From contig JAZFYD010000193.1 of assembly GCA_036443405.1 (NCBI GenBank), positions 1 to 41,530 of the forward strand: a stretch of DNA of 41,530 nt, read 5' to 3'. Below, piece after piece: positions 1 to 10,368 of this stretch; the stretch's first letter is position 1, and each line of letters begins with the position of its first letter. The translations under genes and the position numbers were made by a program. Below the pieces are notes generated by a model, which did not search any database, was not told the DNA's origin, and was given only the letters and a program-made list of their open reading frames with translations. Source of the DNA: JAZFYD01 sp036443405. Its GTDB lineage: Bacteria; Planctomycetota; PLA2.

Positions 1-378
1 CTCATCGACGACGTTCGCATCTGCCGCGGTGATGAACCGATCATCGACCGGGCAGCCCTCACCGAAGAGCTGCTCACCGATCTGATCGGCGATGTACTCG
101 GGCTCAACCTGGCGAACGGCATCGAGAACAACCTGGATGCGAAGCTCGACAAAGCGTTCGACGCACTCTTCGACTCGAACAACGGCAACGACGGCGCCGC
201 CGTTCACGCGCTCGAAGCGTTCATTCAGGCGGTATTCGCGCAGGCCAGTCTGCAGTGGAACGGCAGCCTCGGCGCAAACAAGATCTCCGTCGAGGACGGA
301 TACCGGTTGATCGCCAAAGCGGACGAACTCATCGTGCTGATCGAGACCGGGTGCATCGGCCCGATCTGTATCGGCTAG
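1..378 (+). CDS. C-terminal fragment of a secreted FIMAH-like domain protein
   Basis: The frame is open from the first base and ends at TAG 376-378, giving the last 125 residues of a protein that starts outside the window. The visible part has a helical stretch with a leucine/aspartate pattern (NNLDAKLDKAFDALF), a DSNNGNDGAAVHALEAF segment and an ISVEDGYRLIAKADELI end. This order resembles the FIMAH domain found at the C termini of extracellular bacterial proteins, where a 'KL..A...L' helix precedes 'A...L.AFI..V' and 'A..LI..A..II'. That likeness is from memory of the family, not a search. A cysteine pair (TGCIGPICIG) closes the protein. The gene converges on the kinase gene, and their stop codons overlap in a shared CTAG. 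Catalytic function cannot be inferred because the main domain is off-window. Confidence 0.7.
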   Translation, partial: LIDDVRICRGDEPIIDRAALTEELLTDLIGDVLGLNLANGIENNLDAKLDKAFDALFDSNNGNDGAAVHALEAFIQAVFAQASLQWNGSLGANKISVEDGYRLIAKADELIVLIETGCIGPICIG

Positions 379-3300
379 CGCGCAATCTCGTGCCGGGCCG
401 TCTTGCCCGCGACGGTGACCTCGATCGTGTCGCCGGCGCGGGCTTGAATCGGCTCGGCACGGTTCGCCCACCATTGGCGCGCGCGTCTCGCCCCCGCCAC
501 CTTGCGCGTTCCCATGAAAGACCGGCCACCGCGACGAAGGGTCCACTCGATCTGGAGGCCATCATCGGTGCGGAAGCTCAGCCGGTCGCCGTCGATCGCT
601 ACGTCGATCGCGCGCTTGTCGCTCCAAGCCACGCCGCCGCTCGCGTCGATGCGAACGACCGCCCTACGCGTGGCCCGGTTGGCGAGCCACGACGAGTCCC
701 ACACGCCCGCCCAACCACCTTCGGGTGTCGGGTCCGTGGTGAGCAACGCCGAAGCGTAGACCTCGGGACGTCGCCGGCGCTGGTCGAGGCGCAACGGGAA
801 CTCGAGCTCGCCGATGCGCACGACCGCCCAACGGTGCAAGTTCCCGGCGCTCGCATAGCGGGCGACGACGCGGAACGCGCCCGCATCGACCCGTTCGATC
901 TCCATGGAGAGCGGAGCGACCACGGCGCGCGCTTGCGACCGACGGATCTCGGGGTTCGCGCGCAGTCGCTCTTCCCACTCGGGCGCGGAGAGCGGATCCA
1001 ACCGGCCACCGACGAGGCGTTGGCCCGAAGCGAGTTCCCCGAGCGCGATGGCCGCGGCGACGTCCGGCGGCTCGACCGGATCGAGCAAGTGAGCGAGATC
1101 GAACCCGCGAACCGAACTCCGGGACCGTCCCGCGCGATGGCCCTCCGCGTAGCTCACCAACGAGCGGCCGTCGGATGCGTTCGCGATTTGCCAGGTCATC
1201 AGGTCGCGCCGCGGCGGCGCCGCCGGCAACCCCGTCTTCAGGTCCCACATCCAGAGTCCGCGCTCCCGGGGCCCGCCCCCGCACGTAAACAGGTAGCGAT
1301 CGTCTCGCGAAAACCGTACGAGGTAGACCCGCGCATCCGGATGCTCCAGGGGGAGTCCGATGCGCGTGCCCTTGCGCCAGTCCCACACATACGCGTACGG
1401 ATCGTCGGTCGCGGTCGCCAGACGCGTGCCGTCGTGACTGAACGCAACGGCCTTGATCCGGTGCCCGTGGGGCTGCTCGAGCGGCGGCACCGCGGCGCGG
1501 CCCGTCCGCACATCGAGGATGTGCAGGAGGTCGCCCTGCATGCCCATGGCGAGGTGGCGCCCGTCCGGGGACAGCGCGACGGACCAGCACCGCCGGTCGA
1601 AGCGGACGGGTTCATAGAGCGGCTTCGCCGTCAGCGCCGACCACGCCTGCATGCGGGTCGATGCGGGAGTCCCAACCTGTCCGTCGGGCGACGCCACCAT
1701 CGCTTTCGTGCTCCAGCTCACAACGACGTCGTTCGCGGCGAACAGCACTCCCTCGGGGGAGCGGCCCTCGGATCCGCCGAGCGTGCGGACCGCTCCGGAT
1801 TTCGTATCGACGACGACGTGTTCGCCACCGGTGCACCCGACCGCGACAAAACGCCCGGTGGAATCGTAGGCGCAGTGCACCGCCCGGGACGGCAGCGGCA
1901 CCGCCGGCACCATTGCCGTTCCGGTTCGCCGGTCCCAGAAGTGCAGTTTGCCGATTCTCGATATCGTGACGAGCGTCACGATCTGGACGCCATCCGGCGA
2001 GATCGCGCCCCCGTCCAACTTGCCGGGCGACTCGATCGCGGCGCCGACGGACTGTCCGGTCATAACGTCATGCACGCGAACGGTGTGAGCGGCAGGTCGG
2101 GGTTGCCGGTTCGGCATGAAGTAGCGGCCGTCCGGACTCGTCGCGATGCTGCCACCGCGAAACTCGGACGACGCGATCTCGAAGTCGCGCGGCGCGCGCT
2201 CCCGCAGCCGCCAGACACGCAGGAGTCCGCCCCGCTCCATGGTGGACAGGAATCGCCCGTCGAGCGAAAACTCGAGGAAATGCGGGTAGGCGTGCAGCGA
2301 CAGCGTCCCGAGGCGCCGGCCATCGGGAACGGACCAGAACCGGACGCGGTGATCGTCGTCGCCCGTGGCGACCACCGTGCCCGACGCGTCGAACGCGGCC
2401 GCGGTCGAATCCAGCGTGTGCTGAAGCACGGGGCTGACCGGTTCCCCGGTGCCCGCGTCGTGGAGGCGCGCCGTCCCCTCACCACAGATGACGACGTGGC
2501 GCTGATCCCGGCTCGTGTCGTACCACTTGTAGTGGCCGCCCGGCGAATCGATCTTGCCGAGTTCCGCTCCCGTCTCCGCATCCCGAATGACGAAGCCGTT
2601 GCCGCTCGGGGCGAGGACCTTGGAGTCCCGGTCGGCGAAACGAACCCCCACGGACGAGTTTTGAAACGGCGGCGTCAACGCCTCGAACTCGCCGTCGGCG
2701 GGGAACATGCACACGGTCGCGGTGCTCCTGTCGCAAAGCGCGACGCGATCGCCCCGCGAGTTGAACACGAGGTACGCGTCCGATCCGACGCGGACATCGC
2801 CTTCGAACTCCTGCGTCCGACAGTTCCAGATTCGGATGCGTTCGGCTTGGTGGAGGACGAGGTAGCGCCCGTGCGGACCGAAGACGACACGCTTCACGCC
2901 GGGCACGTCGAGTCGATGGAGCCGGCCTCCGCCGGGGAACCGGTGGATCTCCACCGCGTCGTCGGTCACCAGCGTGAGCCACGATCCGTCCGGGCTCCAG
3001 CGAGCGAACCGGGCCTCGAACGGGAGCGGGACCTCGCGATCGAGTTCGAGGTCGAAGATCGTCGTGACGCGCGCGTCCTCCTCCCCGGGCATCGAGACGA
3101 GGCGGAGATAGCGCCCGGACGGGTGAAACGCCCAGTCCTCCGCCTTGCCTCGCCACGCGAGGACCGGCACCGGCATCCGCCGGTTCCACGAACGCAACCG
3201 GATTGCGTTCGCGTCGGCGCGCGCGGCGTCGATGCCCTGAAGCGCGGCGGCGTGTGCGAACCAAAGGTACGCCTCGCCCAGATCCCCGCGTTCGGTCGCG

Positions 3301-4616
3301 GCGAGGGCCTCGATGGAGTAGCGATCGAAAAGTATCCGCTGCGAGTGCGTGAACGCGCGGGTCGCAGCGTCGCGGCCGCGCTGGGCCTCGAAGAGGCCGT
3401 ACAGCGTGCCGGCGACGCCCGCCGAGAGCACGACGAAAACCGCAATCACTCCGCCGACGAGCACCTTGTTGCGCCGCGCGAAGACCCGGATCTGGTAGCC
3501 GCGGCTCGGCGGTCGGGCGAGGACCGCATCGCCGGCGAGGTAGCGGCCGATGTCGTTGCGCAACTCCGCCACCGACGCGTACCGCCGGTCGCGCTCCTTC
3601 TCGAGCGTCTTCTGCAGGATCGACTCGATGTCGCCGCGCAGGTCGCGGTCGATCGTACCGGCGCGCGTCGGCGCCTCTTCGCGCACGACACGCATGGCCT
3701 CGAACAGCGCGAGCTTCGCGATCTTGTACGGCGGACGGCCGCAGAGCAGCTCGTACAAAACGACACCGAGCGCGTACACGTCGCTGCGCGTGTCGATCTT
3801 GTCCGGATCCGCCTCGCACTGCTCGGGGCTCATGTACTGCAGCGTGCCGATCAGCTCGCCCGCTTCGGTCTGCATCGTCTTGGTGACGTCGGAGTCGATC
3901 GCGCGCGCAACCCCGAAGTCGATCACCTTCACGCGGCCCTCGGCGTCCACGAGCAGGTTCCCCGGTTTCAGGTCGCGATGGATGACGCCCTTTGTGTGAC
4001 CGTGCTGCACCGCGTCGCAGACCTGCTCGAAGAGCTGCAGGCAAGCGCGCCGACCGAGCTTCTCCCGGCGCGCGTAATCCGTGATGGGCAACGCGTCGGG
4101 GATGTACTCCATGGCGAAATACGGCACCAGACCGTGCTCGTCCTCGTGCGTACCCGCATCGAAGACCTGTGCGATCCCGGGGTGTCGCAACCGCGCGAGC
4201 AATTCCGACTCGTGCTCGAACCTGCGCCAAACGGTTCGGGACGTGAGGCCGGGCCGGATCACCTTGACCGCGACGACGCGCTTCGGGTGTTCCTGTTCCG
4301 CCTCATACACCGTCCCCATCCCGCCCATCGCGATGATGCGAACGATGCGGTATGGGCCGATCCGCTCGGGCGCGCCCGCCTCGGCGAGGGCCTGCAGCGC
4401 CTCGCCCCAACTCTCCCGACCGATGGCGGATGACTCGAGGCCGGCGGCCGCTCTTCCGTGGGCGGCGAGCAGCGCGTCCAGCTGTTGCCGAAGCTCGGTG
4501 TCTTCGCCGCACGCCTGTTCGACGAACGCGGCGCGCGACTCCTCGGGCTCGTCGAGTGCCGATTTGAACAGCGCCTGGACCTTCGCCCAAACCTTGCGGC
4601 TATGTTCCGTATCCAT
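375..4616 (-). CDS. Membrane-anchored Ser/Thr protein kinase with C-terminal WD40 propeller(s)
   Basis: 1413 aa. Residues 1-60 form the helical N-terminal segment usual in planctomycete kinases (an EESRAAFVEQACGEDTELRQ stretch). The kinase domain spans about 88-365: VAVKVI (Lys118), HRDLKPGN (Asp215), DFG (Asp233) and SPEQ. The glycine loop reads AMGGMG, so the first glycine is replaced by alanine. One transmembrane helix lies at about 385-407. The rest (about 450-1250) carries repeated WD40-type units with SPDGR/SHDGT and D-W-like turns, then a beta-rich tail. The predicted topology is kinase in the cytoplasm and propeller outside. Its start is 52 bp downstream of the ECF sigma gene on the same strand, so the two probably form an operon and a signalling pair. 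The start ATG at 4616 has only a weak G-rich upstream element. The kinase assignment is firm; substrate and ligand are unknown. Confidence 0.93.
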   Translation of the reverse strand: MDTEHSRKVWAKVQALFKSALDEPEESRAAFVEQACGEDTELRQQLDALLAAHGRAAAGLESSAIGRESWGEALQALAEAGAPERIGPYRIVRIIAMGGMGTVYEAEQEHPKRVVAVKVIRPGLTSRTVWRRFEHESELLARLRHPGIAQVFDAGTHEDEHGLVPYFAMEYIPDALPITDYARREKLGRRACLQLFEQVCDAVQHGHTKGVIHRDLKPGNLLVDAEGRVKVIDFGVARAIDSDVTKTMQTEAGELIGTLQYMSPEQCEADPDKIDTRSDVYALGVVLYELLCGRPPYKIAKLALFEAMRVVREEAPTRAGTIDRDLRGDIESILQKTLEKERDRRYASVAELRNDIGRYLAGDAVLARPPSRGYQIRVFARRNKVLVGGVIAVFVVLSAGVAGTLYGLFEAQRGRDAATRAFTHSQRILFDRYSIEALAATERGDLGEAYLWFAHAAALQGIDAARADANAIRLRSWNRRMPVPVLAWRGKAEDWAFHPSGRYLRLVSMPGEEDARVTTIFDLELDREVPLPFEARFARWSPDGSWLTLVTDDAVEIHRFPGGGRLHRLDVPGVKRVVFGPHGRYLVLHQAERIRIWNCRTQEFEGDVRVGSDAYLVFNSRGDRVALCDRSTATVCMFPADGEFEALTPPFQNSSVGVRFADRDSKVLAPSGNGFVIRDAETGAELGKIDSPGGHYKWYDTSRDQRHVVICGEGTARLHDAGTGEPVSPVLQHTLDSTAAAFDASGTVVATGDDDHRVRFWSVPDGRRLGTLSLHAYPHFLEFSLDGRFLSTMERGGLLRVWRLRERAPRDFEIASSEFRGGSIATSPDGRYFMPNRQPRPAAHTVRVHDVMTGQSVGAAIESPGKLDGGAISPDGVQIVTLVTISRIGKLHFWDRRTGTAMVPAVPLPSRAVHCAYDSTGRFVAVGCTGGEHVVVDTKSGAVRTLGGSEGRSPEGVLFAANDVVVSWSTKAMVASPDGQVGTPASTRMQAWSALTAKPLYEPVRFDRRCWSVALSPDGRHLAMGMQGDLLHILDVRTGRAAVPPLEQPHGHRIKAVAFSHDGTRLATATDDPYAYVWDWRKGTRIGLPLEHPDARVYLVRFSRDDRYLFTCGGGPRERGLWMWDLKTGLPAAPPRRDLMTWQIANASDGRSLVSYAEGHRAGRSRSSVRGFDLAHLLDPVEPPDVAAAIALGELASGQRLVGGRLDPLSAPEWEERLRANPEIRRSQARAVVAPLSMEIERVDAGAFRVVARYASAGNLHRWAVVRIGELEFPLRLDQRRRRPEVYASALLTTDPTPEGGWAGVWDSSWLANRATRRAVVRIDASGGVAWSDKRAIDVAIDGDRLSFRTDDGLQIEWTLRRGGRSFMGTRKVAGARRARQWWANRAEPIQARAGDTIEVTVAGKTARHEIAR

Positions 4617-4668
4617 CCTGGGCCAACCCCCATGCGCAACTTGCGCGTGAACGGGCCGGAAAAACTCG

Positions 4669-5241
4669 TCAGGGATCGCACGACATTTCGTTGAGGAGCC
4701 ACGCCCTCGCGAACTGCCACTCGTCCTTGACGGTGGTCGCGGAAAGCGAGAGCGCCGCGGCGGTCTCCTTCACGGTCAACCCCGCGAAGTAACGCAGCAT
4801 GACAATCTCCACCTTGCGCGAGTCGATGCGTTCCAGCCGGTCGAGCGCCTCGTTGAGGCCGAGAACTTCCGCCGGCGACTGCTCGACGGCGGACACATCG
4901 ACCTTGCTGAGCGGAACATGCACCCGACCGCCGCCGCGCTTGATCGCGTGCCGACGCCGGGCGCGGTCAACGAGGATGCGCCGCATCGCGCGCGCCGCCG
5001 CGCCAAAGAAGTGGCCGCGGTTGGCCCAACCCGGATCGGTGGAGCCGACGAGCCGCAGGTACGCCTCGTGGACCAGCGCCGTGGTCTGCAGCGTCGGCGA
5101 CGACTCGTTGGCCATGTGCGCGTGCGCCAACTTGCGCAACTCGTCGTACACCAGCGGAAGCAGCTCCCGCGCTGCGTGCGGGTCCCCCGCCTCCGCAGCC
5201 TGGAGGATTCGAGATACCTGGCTATCCGCCTGCTCGCCCAC
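4669..5241 (-). CDS. ECF-type sigma-70 family sigma factor paired with a kinase
   Basis: About 190 aa if started at GTG 5241, giving MGEQADSQVSRIL then GDPHAARELLPLVYDELRKLA, the usual beginning and length of the ECF-like family (TIGR02999 type). Region 2 reads LQTTALVHEAYLRL and lacks the acidic D-A-E-D stretch of ordinary ECF factors; Thr53 and Thr54 sit just before ALVHEAY. Region 4 has the helix-turn-helix LTVKETAAALSLSATTVKDE. An alternative ATG at 5355 has a good AGGAG four bases upstream and would add 38 residues, but those look non-coding and that AGGAG lies in a local palindrome, so the shorter start is preferred. The kinase gene follows after 52 bp. In the related ECF43 group a partner kinase phosphorylates a threonine at this position; applying that here is inference. 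Confidence 0.88.
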   Translation of the reverse strand: MGEQADSQVSRILQAAEAGDPHAARELLPLVYDELRKLAHAHMANESSPTLQTTALVHEAYLRLVGSTDPGWANRGHFFGAAARAMRRILVDRARRRHAIKRGGGRVHVPLSKVDVSAVEQSPAEVLGLNEALDRLERIDSRKVEIVMLRYFAGLTVKETAAALSLSATTVKDEWQFARAWLLNEMSCDP

Positions 5242-5353
5242 GCCCGCTGCATCTTCGCATCGCGCAACACAGAAGTTCAAGCGCAACAAAGAACCACCTT
5301 CTCCGGCCCGACCGTGCGCCGTTTGCGCATTAGGTTGGAAAAGGAGTTCCATC

Positions 5354-5530
5354 ATGCGCTCCTGAAAGGCACCTTTCGTCGCGCTGGTGCTCGGAATCCT
5401 CGCTCTGGGAGGCAACACGAACGCGTCGGACCCGTGCGCCACGGTTCTGTTCGAAGGCATTAGCCACAACCAGCCGGTCGCCCCGATCCCGTTGGGCCAC
5501 CCGGACAGCGTCATACGCCAAGCGCTCCAA
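5354..5530 (+). pseudogene. Possible broken start of a small secreted protein (in-frame TGA at codon 4)
   Basis: AAGGAG at 5342-5346 is followed seven bases later by ATG CGC TCC TGA. After the TGA the same frame continues as KAPFVALVLGILALGGNTNA, a convincing signal peptide with an A-x-A-like end, then SDPCATVLFEGISHN before running into the palindromic repeats at 5491. This looks like an exported-protein gene disabled by a nonsense codon and truncated by repeat DNA, or one hit by a sequencing error. A functional start at GTG 5387 is possible but leaves a truncated signal sequence. The call rests only on this pattern; there is no recognised family. Confidence 0.3.
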
Positions 5531-5640
5531 CGGCGTCCCCCTCCACTCGCCGCGAGCTACGGAGGACAAGTCAGCCGTTGGGCCACCCGGGAAGCCTCAT
5601 ACGCCAATCGCTCCAACGGCGTCAGCCGTTGGGCCAAAGA
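5491..5640. repeat. Tandem palindromic repeat array (CCAACGGC...GCCGTTGG family)
   Basis: Two direct copies of a 46-bp unit, 5491-5536 and 5577-5622, differ at four positions. Each ends in CTCCAACGGCGT. The second runs into a perfect hairpin, CCAACGGC-GTCA-GCCGTTGG (5613-5632). Between the copies, the two halves of the palindrome are separated by about 40 bases containing GGAGGACAAGTCAG, a block also present at 13983-14004. The array is intergenic. A REP-like element is the closest description. Confidence 0.75.
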
Positions 5641-5653
5641 TATGGCTCCATTG

Positions 5654-5694
5654 GTTGGGTCCTACGGACCCAACTTTCGTGGGCTCCGCCCACG
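5654..5694. repeat. Two adjacent perfect hairpins
   Basis: GTTGGGTCC-TAC-GGACCCAAC (5654-5674) and CGTGGGC-TCC-GCCCACG (5678-5694) stand three bases apart, directly beside the tRNA terminator. Neither is followed by a T run of its own. They appear to belong to the same intergenic repeat cluster as the array just upstream. Confidence 0.55.
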
Positions 5695-5724
5695 AAAAAA
5701 CCCCCGGCCCACAGGCCGGGGGTT
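5695..5724 (-). terminator. Rho-independent terminator of tRNA-Gly
   Basis: On the minus strand, four bases past the tRNA 3' CCA, an 11-bp stem AACCCCCGGCC / GGCCGGGGGTT with a short loop runs into TTTTTT. This is a textbook intrinsic terminator that ends the tRNA transcript. Confidence 0.8.
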
Positions 5725-5728
5725 CAAA

Positions 5729-5803
5729 TGGAGCGGGCGAACAGGTTCGAACTGTCGACCCTCACGTTGGCAACGTGATGCTCTACCGCTGAGCTACGCC
5801 CGC
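5729..5803 (-). tRNA. tRNA-Gly (anticodon GCC)
   Basis: The minus strand folds as a full cloverleaf. The acceptor is GCGGGCG/CGCCCGC, the D arm is GCTC-AGCGGTA-GAGC, the anticodon arm is TCACG-TTGCCAA-CGTGA with anticodon GCC, and the T arm is GACAG-TTCGAAC-CTGTT. It is followed by T and an encoded CCA. It stands alone between a kinase gene and the repeat cluster, with its own promoter and terminator. Confidence 0.96.
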
Positions 5804-5820
5804 GAAATGTCCAGTTCGGA

Positions 5821-5848
5821 ATTCTACCGCGGCGGATCAGGCGCGCAA
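5821..5848 (-). promoter_or_regulatory. Sigma-70-type promoter for tRNA-Gly
   Basis: On the minus strand TTGCGC (5848-5843) and TAGAAT (5826-5821) are separated by 16 bases. The -10 box is 17 bases upstream of the first tRNA nucleotide. Placement and spacing fit a housekeeping promoter; no experimental support. Confidence 0.45.
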
Positions 5849-5895
5849 CTCTCGGAGCCGGGGCCCACGCGGCGGGGTGGCTCACGAACCCGGCG

Positions 5896-7914
<2,019 letters not shown>

Positions 7915-7969
7915 GAACCGGTAGTGTAACAACCGGCGCACCGAATCCCGCCCGTTCGCGGGCCCTCGA

Positions 7970-9817
7970 TCAACCCAGTTCGAGTTGGCGCCGGGCGTCG
8001 ACGACGTCGCGGTCCATCAGGTCCGCAGCCTCAAACAGGTCGGCACGCAACGCGTCGTCCTTGGGCAGGACGCGGCGCAGTTGACGCATGAGTTGCAACG
8101 CCATGCGGAAAGTGCGGACGAGGTCGCCCTCCGTCACCGACGTAACTTGCTGCAGGGCTTCGAACGCCGCGCCCTTCGCCCATGCCAGCGCGACCGCGTT
8201 GAGGCTGAAGTCGGGGCGCTTGGTCAGGTCCGGGAGCTTCTCGCGCCGCTCGGCCTTGCGCCAGTCGCGAATAAGGCGTGTCGCGTCCTTTTCGATCCCT
8301 GGCAGCGCGTGCGAGTCGGTGTCGTCGCCCTTGCGCGAGTCGTAGACGATAGCGGTGAACAGTGCGACGAGATCGAACACTCCGGCCCGGTCCAACAAAC
8401 CTGCCCGGTGGAATTCCGTGATGTGGATCTCGTAGCCGTTGATCTTCCGCGCGAGCTCGCCGTCCGCGGTGAGATCCTTGCCGTCGATGTAGCCGCAGGC
8501 CTTCAGCACGCGAATCCGTTGCGCGATGACGCGGTTGCGCGGCGCGTTGCGGTTGTCTCCCGTGCGCCGCTCCTGGTAGTTGGCGAAGCTGCGGTCATAC
8601 GCCGTGTGCACGTCGGCGCCGAGTCGCAGGTACAGATTGAGCAGCGTCGAGTACGAGAGATTGAAGCGGCTACGCACGGGTTCGCACTCGTCTTCGAACA
8701 GGCGTTTCAGTGGGGCGTAGGTCGCATCCTCCAGCACGAGGCGGCTGAGCACGAGCCCCTCGTCGTCGATCCCCTGCCGGCCGGCGCGCCCCGCCATCTG
8801 CAGGTAGTCGCGTGTCTTCATGTAGTTGAACTCCACGCCGTCGAACTTCCGCAGGCTGTCGAAAATCACGCATTTCGCCGGCATGTTGATGCCGAGCGCG
8901 AACGTCTCGGTGGTGAAGAGCAGCTTGATCAGGCCGCTCGTGAAGAGGCGCTCGACGATCTCCTTGTGGATCGGAAGCAACCCCGCGTGGTGATAGAGCA
9001 CTCCCGCGCCGGCGAACCGGCGGAGGCGGTTGGTTCCGGGTTGGTCCGCGACTTCGTAGCGCTCCGCGAGATCGTCGAACTCCGACAGGATCTGACGCCG
9101 CTCGTCCTTTTCGAGGAGGCTGTTGCGCGAATAGCGCTCACACAGGCGCTGACAATCGCGCCGGCTGAAGGCGAAGTACAATGCCGGCAGCCAACCCTCG
9201 CGCTCCACGTACTCGATTGGGTGTTTCGGGAAGTTGCCGGAGCGGATCCGGCGGCGGTGCGGCGGGTTGTGCAACACACCCTTCAGCTGCCCGAGCTCCT
9301 TCGGCCCGGCATCGCGCAGATAGAGAAAGTGGTGCAGCGGGACCGGGCGCTCGTTCTCGATGACGACTTCGATTTCGCATTTGCGCGTGCGCCGGATCCA
9401 ACCCGCGAGTTGTTCGACGTTCGGGATCGTGGCGCTGAGCGCGATGATCCGAATGTGGCTCGGCGCGTAGAGGATCGACTCCTCCCAAACCGTGCCGCGA
9501 TCCTTGTCGTCAATGTAGTGGACCTCGTCGAAGATGACGAACGAGACATCCTTGAGCCGTTCCGGGCTCTCGAAAATCGTGTTGCGGAAGACTTCCGTCG
9601 TCATGATGAGCAACGGCGCTTCGGGATGGATCGTGACGTCGCCGGTCATGATGCCGACGTCGTCACCGTGGTCCGCGCGAAAATCGCGGAATTTCTGGTT
9701 GGAGAGCGCCTTGATGGGCGCGGTGTAGATGATCTTTTGGTTCTGCAGGAACGCGTGCTCGATCGCGTAGTCCGCGACCAGCGTCTTGCCGGCGCCGGTC
9801 GGCGCTGCCACCAACAC
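7970..9817 (-). CDS. Ski2-like DEAD/DEAH superfamily 2 helicase
   Basis: 615 aa from GTG 9817. Motif I is APTGAGKT and motif Ia is TAPIKALSNQK. Motif II is DEVH, motif III is SAT, and the C-terminal RecA lobe carries TETFALGINMPA and QMAGRAGR (motif VI). This is an ATP-dependent RNA/DNA helicase of the Ski2/Mtr4/Brr2 type, with a shortened C-terminal region. The reading frame stays open and plainly coding upstream of 9817. Codons at 9884-9826 give FNGKVLYPFQIQAVDAIDDG, the expected Q-motif segment, but the frame has no ATG, GTG or TTG before the upstream TAA at 10034-10036. The true start is therefore a rare codon (ATT 9913 or CTG 9919) or there is a frameshift near 9920. The role is probably RNA processing or decay. 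Confidence 0.88.
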   Translation of the reverse strand: MLVAAPTGAGKTLVADYAIEHAFLQNQKIIYTAPIKALSNQKFRDFRADHGDDVGIMTGDVTIHPEAPLLIMTTEVFRNTIFESPERLKDVSFVIFDEVHYIDDKDRGTVWEESILYAPSHIRIIALSATIPNVEQLAGWIRRTRKCEIEVVIENERPVPLHHFLYLRDAGPKELGQLKGVLHNPPHRRRIRSGNFPKHPIEYVEREGWLPALYFAFSRRDCQRLCERYSRNSLLEKDERRQILSEFDDLAERYEVADQPGTNRLRRFAGAGVLYHHAGLLPIHKEIVERLFTSGLIKLLFTTETFALGINMPAKCVIFDSLRKFDGVEFNYMKTRDYLQMAGRAGRQGIDDEGLVLSRLVLEDATYAPLKRLFEDECEPVRSRFNLSYSTLLNLYLRLGADVHTAYDRSFANYQERRTGDNRNAPRNRVIAQRIRVLKACGYIDGKDLTADGELARKINGYEIHITEFHRAGLLDRAGVFDLVALFTAIVYDSRKGDDTDSHALPGIEKDATRLIRDWRKAERREKLPDLTKRPDFSLNAVALAWAKGAAFEALQQVTSVTEGDLVRTFRMALQLMRQLRRVLPKDDALRADLFEAADLMDRDVVDARRQLELG

Positions 9818-10323
9818 GGAATGCCCGTCATCAATTGCGTCGACCGCCTGGATTTGAAAGGGGTAGAGGACCTTGCCGTTGAAGCTCCTGGAAGTGCCAG
9901 ATCCGGTAGGAATGGGCAGAGCATAACCGGCGGCACCCCAGCGACCGCGAGGCCCGGCGGCATCCTGTCTCCGGTGTGCGGGATCGGCTGGCGCGGCGGC
10001 GCTTTTTTGCGCACGACGCGCGGGTAATTCCCCTTACGCGCCCACCGTTACGAACCGCCGCACTGTTTGGGGCGCCGGGCCTTGGCGTAAAACCAAGCTT
10101 TCGCGCGTATTCCGGAATTCGCGTCCGGCGGGCACAGCATGTGCGTATACAGAGGTAGATCACTTGACAAAAAGAGATCGCCGGCGGGTGCTCATTACTC
10201 CTAGTTTGACACCACGACATTCATCTTGAATTTCACGATCCCGTCGGAGATGCGGCGCCGAGCACCCTCTTCCGTACCGTACCCTATCCCCACCCACCCA
10301 ACCGCTAGGCGTCGTAATCAAAC

Positions 10324-10368
10324 GGGGAGTCGGCCTTCTTGGTCGGCTCCCCGATCTATTCCTTTTGC
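10324..10368 (+). terminator. Terminator-like hairpin in the gene-free region
   Basis: GGGGAGTCGGCC and GGTCGGCTCCCC form a 12-bp stem with two G-U pairs and a TTCTT loop, followed after a few bases by TTCCTTTT. No plus-strand gene precedes it, so it may end an unrecognised transcript or be a stray structured element. Confidence 0.25.

Noticed and set aside
255..4433. 1392-aa plus-strand open frame antisense to the kinase-WD40 gene
   Set aside because: It is a GC-driven shadow: composition is Arg/Ala/Pro/Asp-rich with no domain, while the opposite strand has complete kinase motifs.
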